Origin: Malachius bipustulatus
Taxonomy: Eukaryota > Arthropoda > Insecta > Coleoptera > Melyridae
Assembly: GCA_910589415.1 (NCBI GenBank)
Contig: OU342630.1
Span: forward strand, 82,518,186 to 82,582,185
Direction: 5' to 3'
DNA: 64,000 nt
Positions 46,238 through 56,285 of the stretch are shown piece after piece (the first letter of the stretch is position 1; each line of letters opens with the position of its first letter). The notes below the pieces were generated by a model. The model was not told where the DNA came from and made no database searches. It saw only the letters and a program-made list of their open reading frames with translations. Position numbers and translations under genes: made by a program.

Positions 46238-47220
46238 TATCAGATTATACAGCGAATAATAAAATAGAGAAAATCTTCATCAAAAGTTGACTGTAGTTTA
46301 AACGAGCAAAAAGTTTGTATGGTAACGTGCCTCCTCGACCAATGAAACACGAGTCATGATTATCGTAGTACTCGATTCACCGTGCTTGACTATCGATAGC
46401 TAGTCACGAGGAAGTATAGGGTAATGTTACATTATTATGAGTTGTATAATGAATAAAATTTTTGAGCTTTTCCTATAATAACTGCTAGAAGTTCAATCAC
46501 CCTTTAACATGCTTGAGATTTATTGATTCCCCCTTCAGACTCTCTGTACCAAATTTTCTGTTCCTTGTTCAAAATGCTGCAGAAACGTCCAAAACATGTT
46601 CAAAGATGGCTGAAGTTTGTGGCAAATCGATTTCTCTTATCACTAAAGGGTCAACAAATTTTGGATTTTTCAAAGCGTTTCCAATCTCTTTGTAATCTCT
46701 TCAGCTGGTAGGGGATTGTTCTTACCACTGCTTTTTTGACTTTTAAAAGTAAAAAAAAAAAATTTAACTGGCACATTAGGTTCCATTGGAGTCACTGGTA
46801 ATTATTCTTTGAGCGCTAGCCTTACCCCCTCCCCCTCCCTCATTAGATATCCTTTATATTCTTCTTATTACCTCTCATGCAAGAAAAGTAAAGAAACATT
46901 GGTTGCATGGAAATGGTATAAAATGATGCATTTACATTGTTAAAAAACTAAAAAAAACATTTTATTAAACCGAAAGGTTTGCGCAAATTTTTAGGAGCAC
47001 GTTTCAGATCCAGTTGACATTGTACTTTTTTCCAAATTGCGTTACTTTGGCTGTTTAGTAGGTCTTATTGCGATGTTTGGCTTGCATGCAATATTCACTT
47101 TCTTGAGTCAACCGTCAATTTCTTGAGTTATTAGTCTTTCGGTCAGATAGCTTTGATGCATCCAACGACTTGGTGAATGAATGGGTCAAATGAAAAGTGT
47201 TAAAAGGTCCAAATGTCTTT
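46238..47220. other. intergenic, nothing recognised
   Basis: Frames 46513-46695 and 46523-46711 overlap in different phases and have no motif. Confidence 0.45.
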
Positions 47221-47221
47221 C

Positions 47222-47282
47222 TAACCACCTACCTACCCACCTACCTACCCACCTACATACCTACCTAACCACCTACCCACCA
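47222..47282. repeat. CCTA/CCCA microsatellite
   Basis: About 15 tetranucleotide units of CCTA with interspersed CCCA and CATA variants. Confidence 0.95.
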
Positions 47283-47639
47283 TTTTAGCCGAACAGCAGT
47301 TTTCTTGTACCTTATGGTGATGATTGGAAGACCATCTTTTTATTAAGATAAATTTTCCAATAGAATTCTCGATGACTGTAGGAATTTACACTAAGAACTT
47401 GATGCTTTAACTACATCGACGAAAAACACTGCTTTTAATAGAAATAAATTAAAAAATCAACCAAAATAATGAAAGAAAATATTAAACGAACAAGAATTGT
47501 CTGAAAAAAGTCGCATATAGCATATAGAGTTACATCAGACGGACAATCTGTATATTATGCTTCAAGTCAGCTTTAACAGTAGTAGTTTTGTATAAGCACT
47601 AATAACTTCTATTATTCAAAGCTCTGCGTAAAACAACCA

Positions 47640-48000
47640 ATCAGTTTTGGCGATCTCGGTAATACGTGACCCCATGAAACGGACTGGTAATTATCCTAAT
47701 CGTAATCATAAATGTCATTCATTGAGTATCCGTCAAAGGGGTAAATCCCACCCTCGTACTCAAAGCAACGTTGAATCGCAAATGGCAACATTGTCTTTAG
47801 CGAAGCAGATGCGGTGCCGCAGCCTCCCTGATGGGGTTAAAAGCTGTGAAATAATGAATCTGGATTAGTACTTTACCGGGCCGATGACTTCATTTGCATA
47901 TCAATCCACAATTAGTGCTACCCGCTGGATTAGACTGTTCTTTCGCTCTAAATTTCACTCGCCATCTCTCTCCCTCTCCAGTGAAGCAGTTTCGGTTCTA
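47640..48000. other. GC-richer non-repetitive block, possible regulatory DNA
   Basis: Contains GGATTAG twice (CTGGATTAGTAC and GCTGGATTAGACTG), TAATCGTAATCAT, and CATTTGCATATCAAT, an octamer-like core. GGATTA is the bicoid/orthodenticle-class binding core and ATTTGCAT the POU octamer. Free of repeats; the 73-codon frame 47647-47868 has no domain. Enhancer-like by inference only. Confidence 0.3.
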
Positions 48001-49500
48001 TGAACACGTTAACATGTTAACATTCAATAATGCTTCACTAGAACCATTGTATTAAATCATAGTACGGTTGAAATTATTAATATTTTCAATTGTAATATAA
48101 ATGTAGGTGTAACAATAATGTACAATTCTGGTTAAAGAAAGATGATGTTCCCGATTTCCCGATAAAAGCCATTTCCTATAGAAGCCTTATCTATAATTTA
48201 AGACCTTGGAGGAACATAAGTAAAATTTATTTTTAGACAACTTAATATTAGCTGCTGTGATATTTATAGAATTATAAAAATTCGTTCTACTGATCGCAAC
48301 AATGAACAGTGTGTTCCAGGAGAAGCGAATATATGGGCGGTATAAATGACAAAAAAATTTCAATTTTTTTTTATATTCGACTTAATTTTCCATTTGACCA
48401 TTTTTGGCGTCCAGGCTAGACACCCTCGATATCGAGGACTCTAGTCCAGAGACCTCCCTTGATTGAATAATAAATTTTACCATATTTTTATTTTTGATAA
48501 ATCAAGCATGCCTTAGGAGCATTTCTGTTTGTTTTCTGTGTAGGTAAAAGTACTTTTTCTGCACCAAACATTGGACAATTTTATGGAAAAAACTTGCTTA
48601 GAATCCAAAATTAGACATATCTGCCGAATTTCATAACCATCAGCCTACTTTTTTTTCAATTTTTGTTTCAGATAAATTAGTAAAGAATTTTTTGTTACAT
48701 TACTGGAAAAATTAATTTACTTCAGATTTAACATTTTAAGAAAAAATTTTAATTTATAGTTATTATAAATTTATTACTAATATTAATATTACAATTAATA
48801 ATTTATAATATAATTATTATTCAAATTTAAAGAGAGATTTACACAAAAAATATGTTTTCAGTAGTGTAGTTCCGGTCCATCGTATATATAAAATCAATTA
48901 AGGGAAAACGATGCACAAGATACTGAAGAGAGTAAGATACTAAGATACTAAACTCCTATAAAAAGGCAAAAAGTTTAGGAATACTTTAGCCTTTGGATAT
49001 AAGAAATACAGAATCAATCAGTGGCGTGCGGATAAAAAAGTTCTGGAGTAAAACGTGAGACGACGTGACATCAAAAACAGGAACAGTCTAAGCGTCTGTA
49101 TATGTCAATGTTTGTAAAACTATGTCAGCCTACTGCTTTTAAGAATAGTAGTAAGCGATGAAGTTTTGAAGTTTCTCAGTTAAGCCATTTCTGACTTATA
49201 CTGAAAAACGTGTATTTGGATTACCCCTTTTTAAGGGCTGTATGCTTGAAAAGGGTGCCTGTTTGGACCCACATAATTTCAGGTAAATGGGCATATATTT
49301 TTCTCGGGAATCTGTGGTAGAGCATTAGTGATACCTTTTAGCGACACCCTGTATACCTAATATTCAGACATTTTAATGTTATAATAATAAAAAAATCGCT
49401 ACAAGAATCCTATCAAATTTTGCTTTGAAACAACGTTACGTTGTTTCATTTTCAATTCTTCTGACATAAAATATAACGCATTTATCCCATGAATCTACAG
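48001..49500. other. AT-rich intergenic with isolated element ends
   Basis: CAGTGGCGTGCGG at 49019 resembles a hAT-like left end. GACACCCTG|TATA at about 49341-49352 resembles the right end of a CAGGGTG foldback. No partners were found. CCTCGATATCGAGG (48423-48436) is a perfect 14-bp palindrome. Otherwise nothing. Confidence 0.4.
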
Positions 49501-49511
49501 GAACCCAGTAA

Positions 49512-49871
49512 ATCATTGATTAAGACTGTCAAATGTACTTTCGACAAAAGGCCGAATAAAAAAACACTGACTGGAATTAAAATTGGATTGCCTGTAACAG
49601 TTTTCAATATATAATAGATGAAGGGGGATGTCCGCAGCGATGACCGCCTGAAAATTGCAATTTCGTTCAAGATCAAAGTTGCTTACAGTCGAATGAGTCC
49701 TTTGTCGAATGGTGACGTCGGCTGCCGATCCTTGAAGGCGCGTTTGGATACAGGGTGGGCTGTACATTCCATCACACATTCATACTCATCGACACTTTCC
49801 GGATATTGAGCTGCACTGTGGAGGATCATTCTTTCAATGAAAATCGGCGTGGACACCCCTGACGTTCTCAT
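49512..49871 (-). other. coding-like patch of uncertain status
   Basis: Several overlapping frames are open here, including minus frame 49683-49871 (IFIERMILHSAAQYPESVDE, then YECVMECTAHPVSKRAF) and minus frame 49482-49676. Composition is more balanced than the surroundings. I do not recognise the sequence, and the openness may be chance or the remnant of an element or exon. Confidence 0.2.
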
Positions 49872-49961
49872 TTAACAATCAAGAGGGAAAAAATAAATTT
49901 TACATAATTTAAAAACGTATATTAAGTAAAATAATCCCTAAATATGTTTGTGACATTCATA

Positions 49962-50967
49962 TACAGGGTGCACCATGTATCCTTCTCTATATTGCTATCT
50001 CCTAACGCTAACAGATACAGGGTCGGTTAAACAAATCCAAAGGAGCGCAATTTTGTGGCCAATTCGATTCCGTCGAGACATACAAGATATCTGTGACCGT
50101 TCCTGAAATATCCTGAAAAAACTGAAAAATCTAGATTTCTTATTTTTGCCATATCTTTTTTATTTTTGAAGATTAATGAATAATTTTTTGTGGGCTTACA
50201 TAAGTCGGCAAGAGCTACCCATCTGACATTTCAAAAATTTTCAAAGCCGACTAGATCCCAGAATTTTCATAGTCAACTTTCGTTTTTCTTATGGCCACCA
50301 TAGTGTTTTTTTATGTTGTTCGGTATAAAAATAAATCATAAAAACTAAAAATTGTTAAACTTCAAAAAATAAATAAAAAAAAATTTTATTCTTCTTTTTT
50401 CTTTACAAAAAAGACTCATGTTTAGACCGAATTTCATAGATAAATTGAAAAACCATAAGGCATGCACTATTTCGGCGTATTTTACAAATGTTGACGTTTT
50501 TCGACGATTTTTTATTAGGTTTTTCTTTGAAATATTAAGAATAAAAATTAAAAAAAATTTTTTTTGAAGTTTATTAATTTTTGGTTTCCATTATTTTTTT
50601 CATATCGAGCGACATAAAAAAATAATATGGCGGCCATAAGAAAAACGAAAGTTGACTGTGAAAACTCTTGGATCTAGTAGGCCTTGAAAATTTTTGAACT
50701 GTCAGATGGATAGCTCTTAACGGCTTATGCAAGCCTACAAAAAATTATTTATTAATTTCCAATAATAAAAAAGATATGAGGAAAATAAGGAATCTCGATT
50801 TTTCAGTTTTTTCAGGATATTTCAGGAACGGTCACAGATATCTTGCATGTTTTGACGAATTCGAGATGGCCACAAAACTGCGCATCTTTTCTCTAATTTA
50901 ACCGACCCTGTATCTCTTAGCGTTCAGGAGATAGCAATATAGAGAAGGATACATGGTGCACCCTGTA
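49962..50967. mobile_element. 1,002-bp composite palindrome (family B) with TA duplication
   Basis: The element runs 49964-50965 between TA and TA, with ends CAGGGTGCACCATG and CATGGTGCACCCTG. A second pair lies inside at TA|CAGGGTCGGTTAAA (50016) and TTAACCGACCCTG|TA (ending 50912). Outer arms are 52-53 bp. Inner arms run about 320 bp each (for example GTGACCGTTCCTGAAATATC against the complement of ATATTTCAGGAACGGTCACA) to an AT-rich loop near 50340-50600. No long open frame. A diverged partial relative lies at 26640-27010. Confidence 0.9.
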
Positions 50968-51413
50968 TTATGTTCCTTAATGACATGCTAATATTTCAGG
51001 ATGTGATTCCTCAGATCATTTTATGAAAAAAAAGATAATATGAACTTTTTTTTCTTGCTACAGGGTGTTGAGTTTTTTTAAAGTTAATTCTACGTTATAT
51101 CTACGAAAGTAGTTTCGATTTTTTTTTGTAAAAAAATGTCAGAGGACAAACGGCGCCACTAGTGCAGCAATAGAAAAACAACTGTTCTTACTTATTAAAA
51201 TAAGTGGTTTTATCTCATTTTTTTATTTTTTTTTATTTTATCTCACTATTTTTTTTTATCTCATTTTTAATTTATTTTATTTTAATTTATTTTATCTCAT
51301 ACTAAACTTTCTTCAAAAATTCAAGCCTCGAAGCAACAAATTTAAGCTGTTGAGGACATTATTATGTTCTTCTTCATAAAATAACCTGAGGAATAACATT
51401 CCTCAGTATACCT
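50968..51413. mobile_element. copy of foldback family C abutting family B
   Basis: Left: TTCCTTAATGACATGCTAAT then TTCAGGATGTGATTCCTCAG; right (complement): GAATGTTATTCCTCAGGTTA then TTTTATGAAGAAGAACATAA. This matches the 35468-35739 family arm by arm. The left terminal CAGGGTG is replaced by the end of family B, and TA|CAGGGTGTTGAG sits in the interior near 51061. T-rich low-complexity sequence fills 51215-51300. Confidence 0.65.
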
Positions 51414-52628
51414 ATATAAGGAAATACAAAATTATGAATATGACTTCATATCTGTTACTACTAAAAGCCAGAAAATAAATTCTAAGAGCCAAACTTATGC
51501 TATTTGGATAGAGATCAACTAAATTTATAAAAGAAAGAGCAATAATTCATATTGAAATTCTCTAGTTTTAAAATTGGGTAAATTTTCTGTAAATATAGTT
51601 GACAATCCCGACCAGTCCCAAACCACTCTCTATATAAATTTAATCCGGCCGAAGAAAAAGTCATAGTAGAGTTTAAGTCCGCAAAGAAACAACGAGTTGG
51701 CATGTTAGACGCTATACAAAAATCCCAAAACTCGATAATCTCGCCACATCTAATAACTTCAAGTCATAACTACTTTGCCAATTTCCTTAACAACCCTGTT
51801 TTTCTTAATATATAGCTATTATCACTGGTATAGGGAGTGCATCTCGTCTCCGAGCCAGAACTCCTCCACTCTAATAACTCATACTTACAAATGTTCTTAA
51901 TAAGTGAACTTTTCATATTTCTTTTCTTCGGTTCTCTCTCATTAGTTTGCTTCGGCAAACACGGCCATCGGTTTGGGTAAAACTAATTACTTTCTCGAAG
52001 TCGAGTTTTCTTTTATTTGTTTGCCAGTCGTTGTAGTTACTCTACCTAATAAAACAAATATCCTTGATTTTGTTGAATAACAAATTGCAGTGTTTCTAAA
52101 CGAGGTAGGTCCTAATTATTCTTAATAACTGAGTCCTTGACTCTACGTCGCATTGTCTCATTCTCGAGTGTTATTCTTTTAATTGGTTGTAATTAGTAAT
52201 CGAGATCCCCTACAAGTGCTCCATTGGTAAGAGGCACTTGCTTTGTGACCCTTGCCTTTGATATTAAAGCCAACATTGAATTGCCAAATACCTTTTCTCT
52301 TTCAATACCTACTTCTCTTGAAAAGAATCCCCATTTACGCTTCGTGTTTTAATAAGTACCTACCTACTTATACACCGTCTACATTTTGTCACAGCTTGCT
52401 CTGTACATGAGGTTTTCACAAGTGAAGTATTTGACTAATTACCTACTAAAGAAAATTCGCCTTTTTAATAATAAACACGATGAAAAACAAAAACAAACTC
52501 TATGACGAATTTTCGACAATCAAAGCTGACTGCCGATTTTTATAAAATTTTTTGTACGGTCTAAGGTAATCATAATTCTGAGACTTCTTTTCTGAAGATC
52601 TTTTTTTATTATCGTTGAAACTGATATC
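51414..52628. other. AT-rich intergenic, nothing recognised
   Basis: Frames 51515-51703 and 51770-51958 have no signature. No repeat ends were seen. Confidence 0.45.
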
Positions 52629-52630
52629 TT

Positions 52631-52801
52631 TAAGGCCCGTATTCATCAATAAATATAACCCCTGGGGTTATATTTTGGAACATGTCATTGGTTTAAAATT
52701 CGTAGCGTTCGTAGGGTTTGAGCATTAGACCAATCAGCTGTCAGAAAATTCAAAATATAACCCCAGAGTTATATTTTGAAGTTTGATGAATACGGACATA
52801 A
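52631..52801. mobile_element. MITE pair, copy 1 (TAA duplication)
   Basis: The element runs 52634-52798. Left end GGCCCGTATTCATCAA and the complement of the right end TGTCCGTATTCATCAA form the terminal repeats; inner inverted segments AAATATAACCCC and GGGGTTATATTTT also pair. TAA flanks both sides, the 3-bp duplication typical of PIF/Harbinger-type elements. Confidence 0.85.
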
Positions 52802-52824
52802 AGGAAACAAAATTATTTAGTCAC

Positions 52825-52996
52825 TTAGGCCCGTATTCATCAATAAATATAACCCCTGGGGTTATATTTTAGAACATGCCATTGGTTTAAAATTCGTAGC
52901 GTTCGTAGGATTTGAGCAATAGACCAATTAGCTGTCAGAAAATTCAAAATATAACCCCAGAGTTATATTTTGAAGTTTGATGAATACGGACACTAA
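52825..52996. mobile_element. MITE pair, copy 2
   Basis: About 52828-52992, roughly 96 per cent identical to copy 1 by eye and in the same orientation, 29 bp downstream. Left flank TTA, right flank TAA after CGGACAC. The close match and spacing suggest recent neighbouring insertions or a segmental duplication. Confidence 0.85.
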
Positions 52997-53502
52997 TGTC
53001 ACAAAAGATAAGGCGGTGATAACAATTTTATAATTTTACTCAGGGAAAGCTGTAAGAGTAAAAAAAAGTGAAGCAAATTATGTAAAGTTTTGCACTTTTT
53101 GATCAAACATATTTTACAGTTTTGAGCCCTTTTGAATCAAATTATAGAACTTTACGGCCTTATCTTGTTGTAAATATACAGAAGAGCACTAAGTGCATTT
53201 CATTTTTTTTTCTTGACAATAATTTTCTCCAGATTATTTATAATGATTTAAATTCGAGAACACCGAGAAAACCTCTACAAGGCAACTGATCGTAATCGCG
53301 GAGTGACAAGATGATGGGTTTCTTTTCGCTAATTTTTGTCCATTGACAAGAATAAACAAAATGGTGGATCATTTAGATAAATAATAATTTATCATAGATA
53401 TAGATAAAAATAAATAAAAATATAGATAAAGATAAATAATTAGAAAGATAACTAAAAGTTATAAACTAAAAGTTAATAATCAGATATTTAATAATAGTTA
53501 TT
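52997..53502. other. AT-rich intergenic with a degenerate GATA-like repeat
   Basis: ATAGATA and AAATAAATA units fill about 53390-53460. Nothing else was recognised. Confidence 0.5.
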
Positions 53503-53623
53503 TATGCAACAAGTGCATAAAGTGGTACTTTTTTTCACGACTGGGAAGATTGACCGCATGAGCCGCAGGCGAATGCGGCAATCCCAGAAGTGAAAAAAAG
53601 GCACTTTATGCATATGTTGCATA
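53503..53623. repeat. 121-bp hairpin (MITE or hairpin-RNA candidate)
   Basis: TATGCAACAAGTGCATAAAG then TG..ACTTTTTTTCAC and CTGGGA on the left pair with TCCCAG..GTGAAAAAAAGGCAC then TTTATGCATATGTTGCATA on the right. The GC-rich tip holds GCCGCAGGCGAATGCGGC. Arms are about 50 bp with small bulges. Confidence 0.8.
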
Positions 53624-53629
53624 CAAAAT

Positions 53630-54376
53630 TTTATCTACGAGTGACTTAAATTAGAACGAAAATTTATTATTATAAAAGAAAACTTTCCAATGCATTCATT
53701 CATATCTTATATGTAAGCGTTTCTTTGAAGCTGTTAACGCTTTTTTCATCACGTCAGTTCATAAAGGTGACATATTGGTTAATATACACTTCTTTAGATT
53801 TTTGAGGTAGGTACCTAACAGATTTTGTGCAGCCATATATGATGGAATAAGAATTTCTTCTAGTGCGGAAGATATTTCATTCATGATTAAATGTAAACAT
53901 AAAATATATAAATTATATAGCCAGATTTGATAGAAAAATAATTTCTTCTGGGGTAGAAGATATTTCATTCATTGAAGCATCTACAATGTTATCCATTTTA
54001 GGTATAAACGACGAAAAACACAAAATATTAATAATTGTACATAGATCTGGCGCTCTGCTAATAAACTGCGACGTTTCTCTAGTATAGGTGCATGGTAATT
54101 ATAAATCGGGATACAATGTAATTCAGCGTGTCGTGTTCAGTTGTTGTTGCTAGTTGCGAACGCCCCGACTGCCGACTGAGCCGCTCCGCTCTCCGCTCGC
54201 TACTTGCCAGTCGGCGAGCGTGCACTAACGTGACAGATTTAGCGTTAAATAATGAACCGCTACGGCACTTTATTACACCCAAACTACTTTATTTAACTCT
54301 TCAATATAATCATACATTTTATGAACTAAGAAACGTCTAAAAAAGTGCATTTTATGAATCACTCGTAGATAAAATA
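53630..54376. repeat. region bounded by an 18-bp inverted repeat, GC-rich core
   Basis: TTTTATCTACGAGTGACT (53630) and the complement of AATCACTCGTAGATAAAA (54359-54376) match with one difference. The core at 54120-54260 is GC-rich (GCCCCGACTGCCGACTGAGC, GCTCTCCGCTCGCTAC) with overlapping motif-less frames on both strands (54079-54282 and 54128-54340). It may be a non-autonomous element; no clear duplication was found. Confidence 0.35.
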
Positions 54377-54531
54377 AATGAAATCTCAAAATTTTTAAAT
54401 TTGTTCCTTAAAAAATATGATCGTAAGCAGATGAACCAGTCAGTAGATCAATCGGGTATGACTGGCTGTCACTTTGATTATTCATAGTCGCCATGATAGA
54501 CTCGCAAACGTGAATTGTAACGAAAAAAATG

Positions 54532-54655
54532 TAGTGATGGGCGATGTTATCGAACAGCAATTTCAGTCATCGATATTTTCTCAGTCAAATCACAGGCGAT
54601 CGGTAGATGTCGGAAACTAAATCATGCACAGTTCGATAAATATCTCCCATCACTC
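54532..54655. mobile_element. 124-bp hAT-like MITE
   Basis: Left end TAGTGATGGGCGATGTTATC then GAAC; complement of the right end (G)AGTGATGGGAGATATTTATC then GAAC. Terminal repeats about 24 bp. No matching 8-bp duplication is visible. The ends resemble those of the element proposed at 867-1619. Confidence 0.6.
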
Positions 54656-55178
54656 GTGAGCAACCCTGTATAGGTTTTCTCGGTGGAAGAACGGCCTTAT
54701 ATACGCTGTTTGCACCATTTTCTAAAGCCTGTTTTTTTTTTCCTAAAGACTTTATCATCATAGTAACATTGTTACAACAAACGTCTCAATATAAACTAAG
54801 CCTTACTTTATAGCTAAGTCAGAATTTAAAAATATGGCGGAATCGGGTTTAAATTAGATGTGCTAACTATAAACAATCACAATTAATAAACAAAAAATAT
54901 TTAGTAGAAATGCGTACCTAATCGAAAAGTATCTTAGCTCAGATCAAAAATAGTTAAAAGTCAACCTAGTTTAGGTCATTCTTTACAGAAGATGTAGTTG
55001 AATTTATTTTCCTGACAAAAATAAATGAATACTAATGTGCCATACAGTGTAGCTATGGCAATCCAATAAATCTTTAAGTTGTGAGTTTGGAAAAAATGCA
55101 AAAAAATGCAGTGGTATTGTCTCGACGAGTGAGATAACAATCTCCCACTCGTATAAGATGGGTCATTTTCCATACTAG
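54656..55178. other. AT-rich intergenic, nothing recognised
   Basis: An isolated AACCCTGTATAGG at 54664 resembles a foldback end. Nothing else. Confidence 0.4.
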
Positions 55179-55179
55179 T

Positions 55180-56285
55180 GATGTAATATACTATTTCAGA
55201 TTGTCTGAGTAAATCCAATTAGAATGGTTTTTACAGTTACAGTTTAAATTAAATAAATAGGCTATTAATGAGTTAAGTAAATGAAAATCGCAATTTTTTA
55301 TTTTCAAAGCATCGAAAACGGCTCTTAATAACGGAAAACGGCTTACTTGTCCCTATCTTAATTTTTTATGTGGTATCCTATGATGTATAGATGAAATTTT
55401 GGTAATTATTTACATCCGCGGCTCCTAAGTTTCATCAATTTTTTCGGGACCGAGGAGCGAAATAGGGAGGCTGGGTGGATAAGAAGCTAAAAACAACCAT
55501 TGCAAACTAATATTAAGGTCACAACTAAGGCCTCTTTGGCACTACGGTCGAATTTCTATTTTTTTTTTTACTTTCAGGGCAAGGAAAATCTTAGAGATTA
55601 ACAGTAGCACGGTTTTTATTTTGAATTTTGCATTTATTTTTCATTTATATTCCAAAAATCATTGCATCAATCCCTATGGACTGGACACGATATGTGAAAG
55701 CGGATAACGCGCCAGTCCGGTACTGTAAGCTTCCAAGCGCTTGGCATTGTGTCGTGAAGTGGGTATACATCCGTATTCGCGGTATCTAATCAACGCCTCT
55801 TGTCAGGACCGCACTCTCAAAACCGAGTTTTTAGGCCGTTTTTTTTCTTTGCCTTTCATTTGCAAAGCAAATGAATGCCTTCCTGGTGTTACTATAGGTA
55901 TGTTCTCCCTCCATCCCTATATAGGTGCCATAGTGAAACTTTAGGAGCCGCGGATGTAAATGACCAAAATTTTTTACAGGGTGATGAAAAATCCGATTAT
56001 TTCCTTCACCGTATACTTTCAAGTAATTGCAACATAACAGTTAAAAATTTAAGATAGGAACATGTAAACTCGTTTTTCGATATCTTGAGCCGTTTTCAGT
56101 GAAGTTGGAAATGGCGTTTGAAAATGGAAAAAGTCGATTTTCATTTGCTTATAACTCATAGCCTACTGTTAAGTTTGAACTGCAACTGTAAAACCATTTC
56201 CTATTAGATTTTCTCAGACACTCTGAAAATGTAATAATATATAGGCTGTCCTACTTAAAAAATATACAATTTCATCATTACTGAG
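55180..56285. mobile_element. family A foldback copy split by GGTAAT copy 2
   Basis: The left remnant 55180-55400 (GGTTTTTACAGTTACAGTTT, GAAAACGGCTTACTTGTCCC, TATCCTATGATGTA) and right remnant 55974-56285 (TACAGGGTGATGAAAAAT, GGAACATGTAAACTCGTTTT, CAACTGTAAAACCATTTCCT) match opposite arms of 42630-43264. The terminal CAGGGTGTCCC is eroded on both sides. The intruder sits in the central loop. Confidence 0.75.
55393..55973. mobile_element. 565-bp GGTAAT-ended element, copy 2
   Basis: The element runs 55401-55965. Left end GGTAATTATTTACATCCGCG, complement of the right end GGTCATTTACATCCGCGGCT. Flanks GAAATTTT (55393-55400) and AAAATTTT (55966-55973) are an 8-bp duplication with one difference. 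The outer thirds match copy 1 (36290-36892) and the core differs. Short overlapping frames 55741-56057 lie in the element and have no domain. Confidence 0.85.

Noticed and set aside
47222..47282. CRISPR-like regular repetition
   Set aside because: It is a simple CCTA tetranucleotide microsatellite with no spacers.
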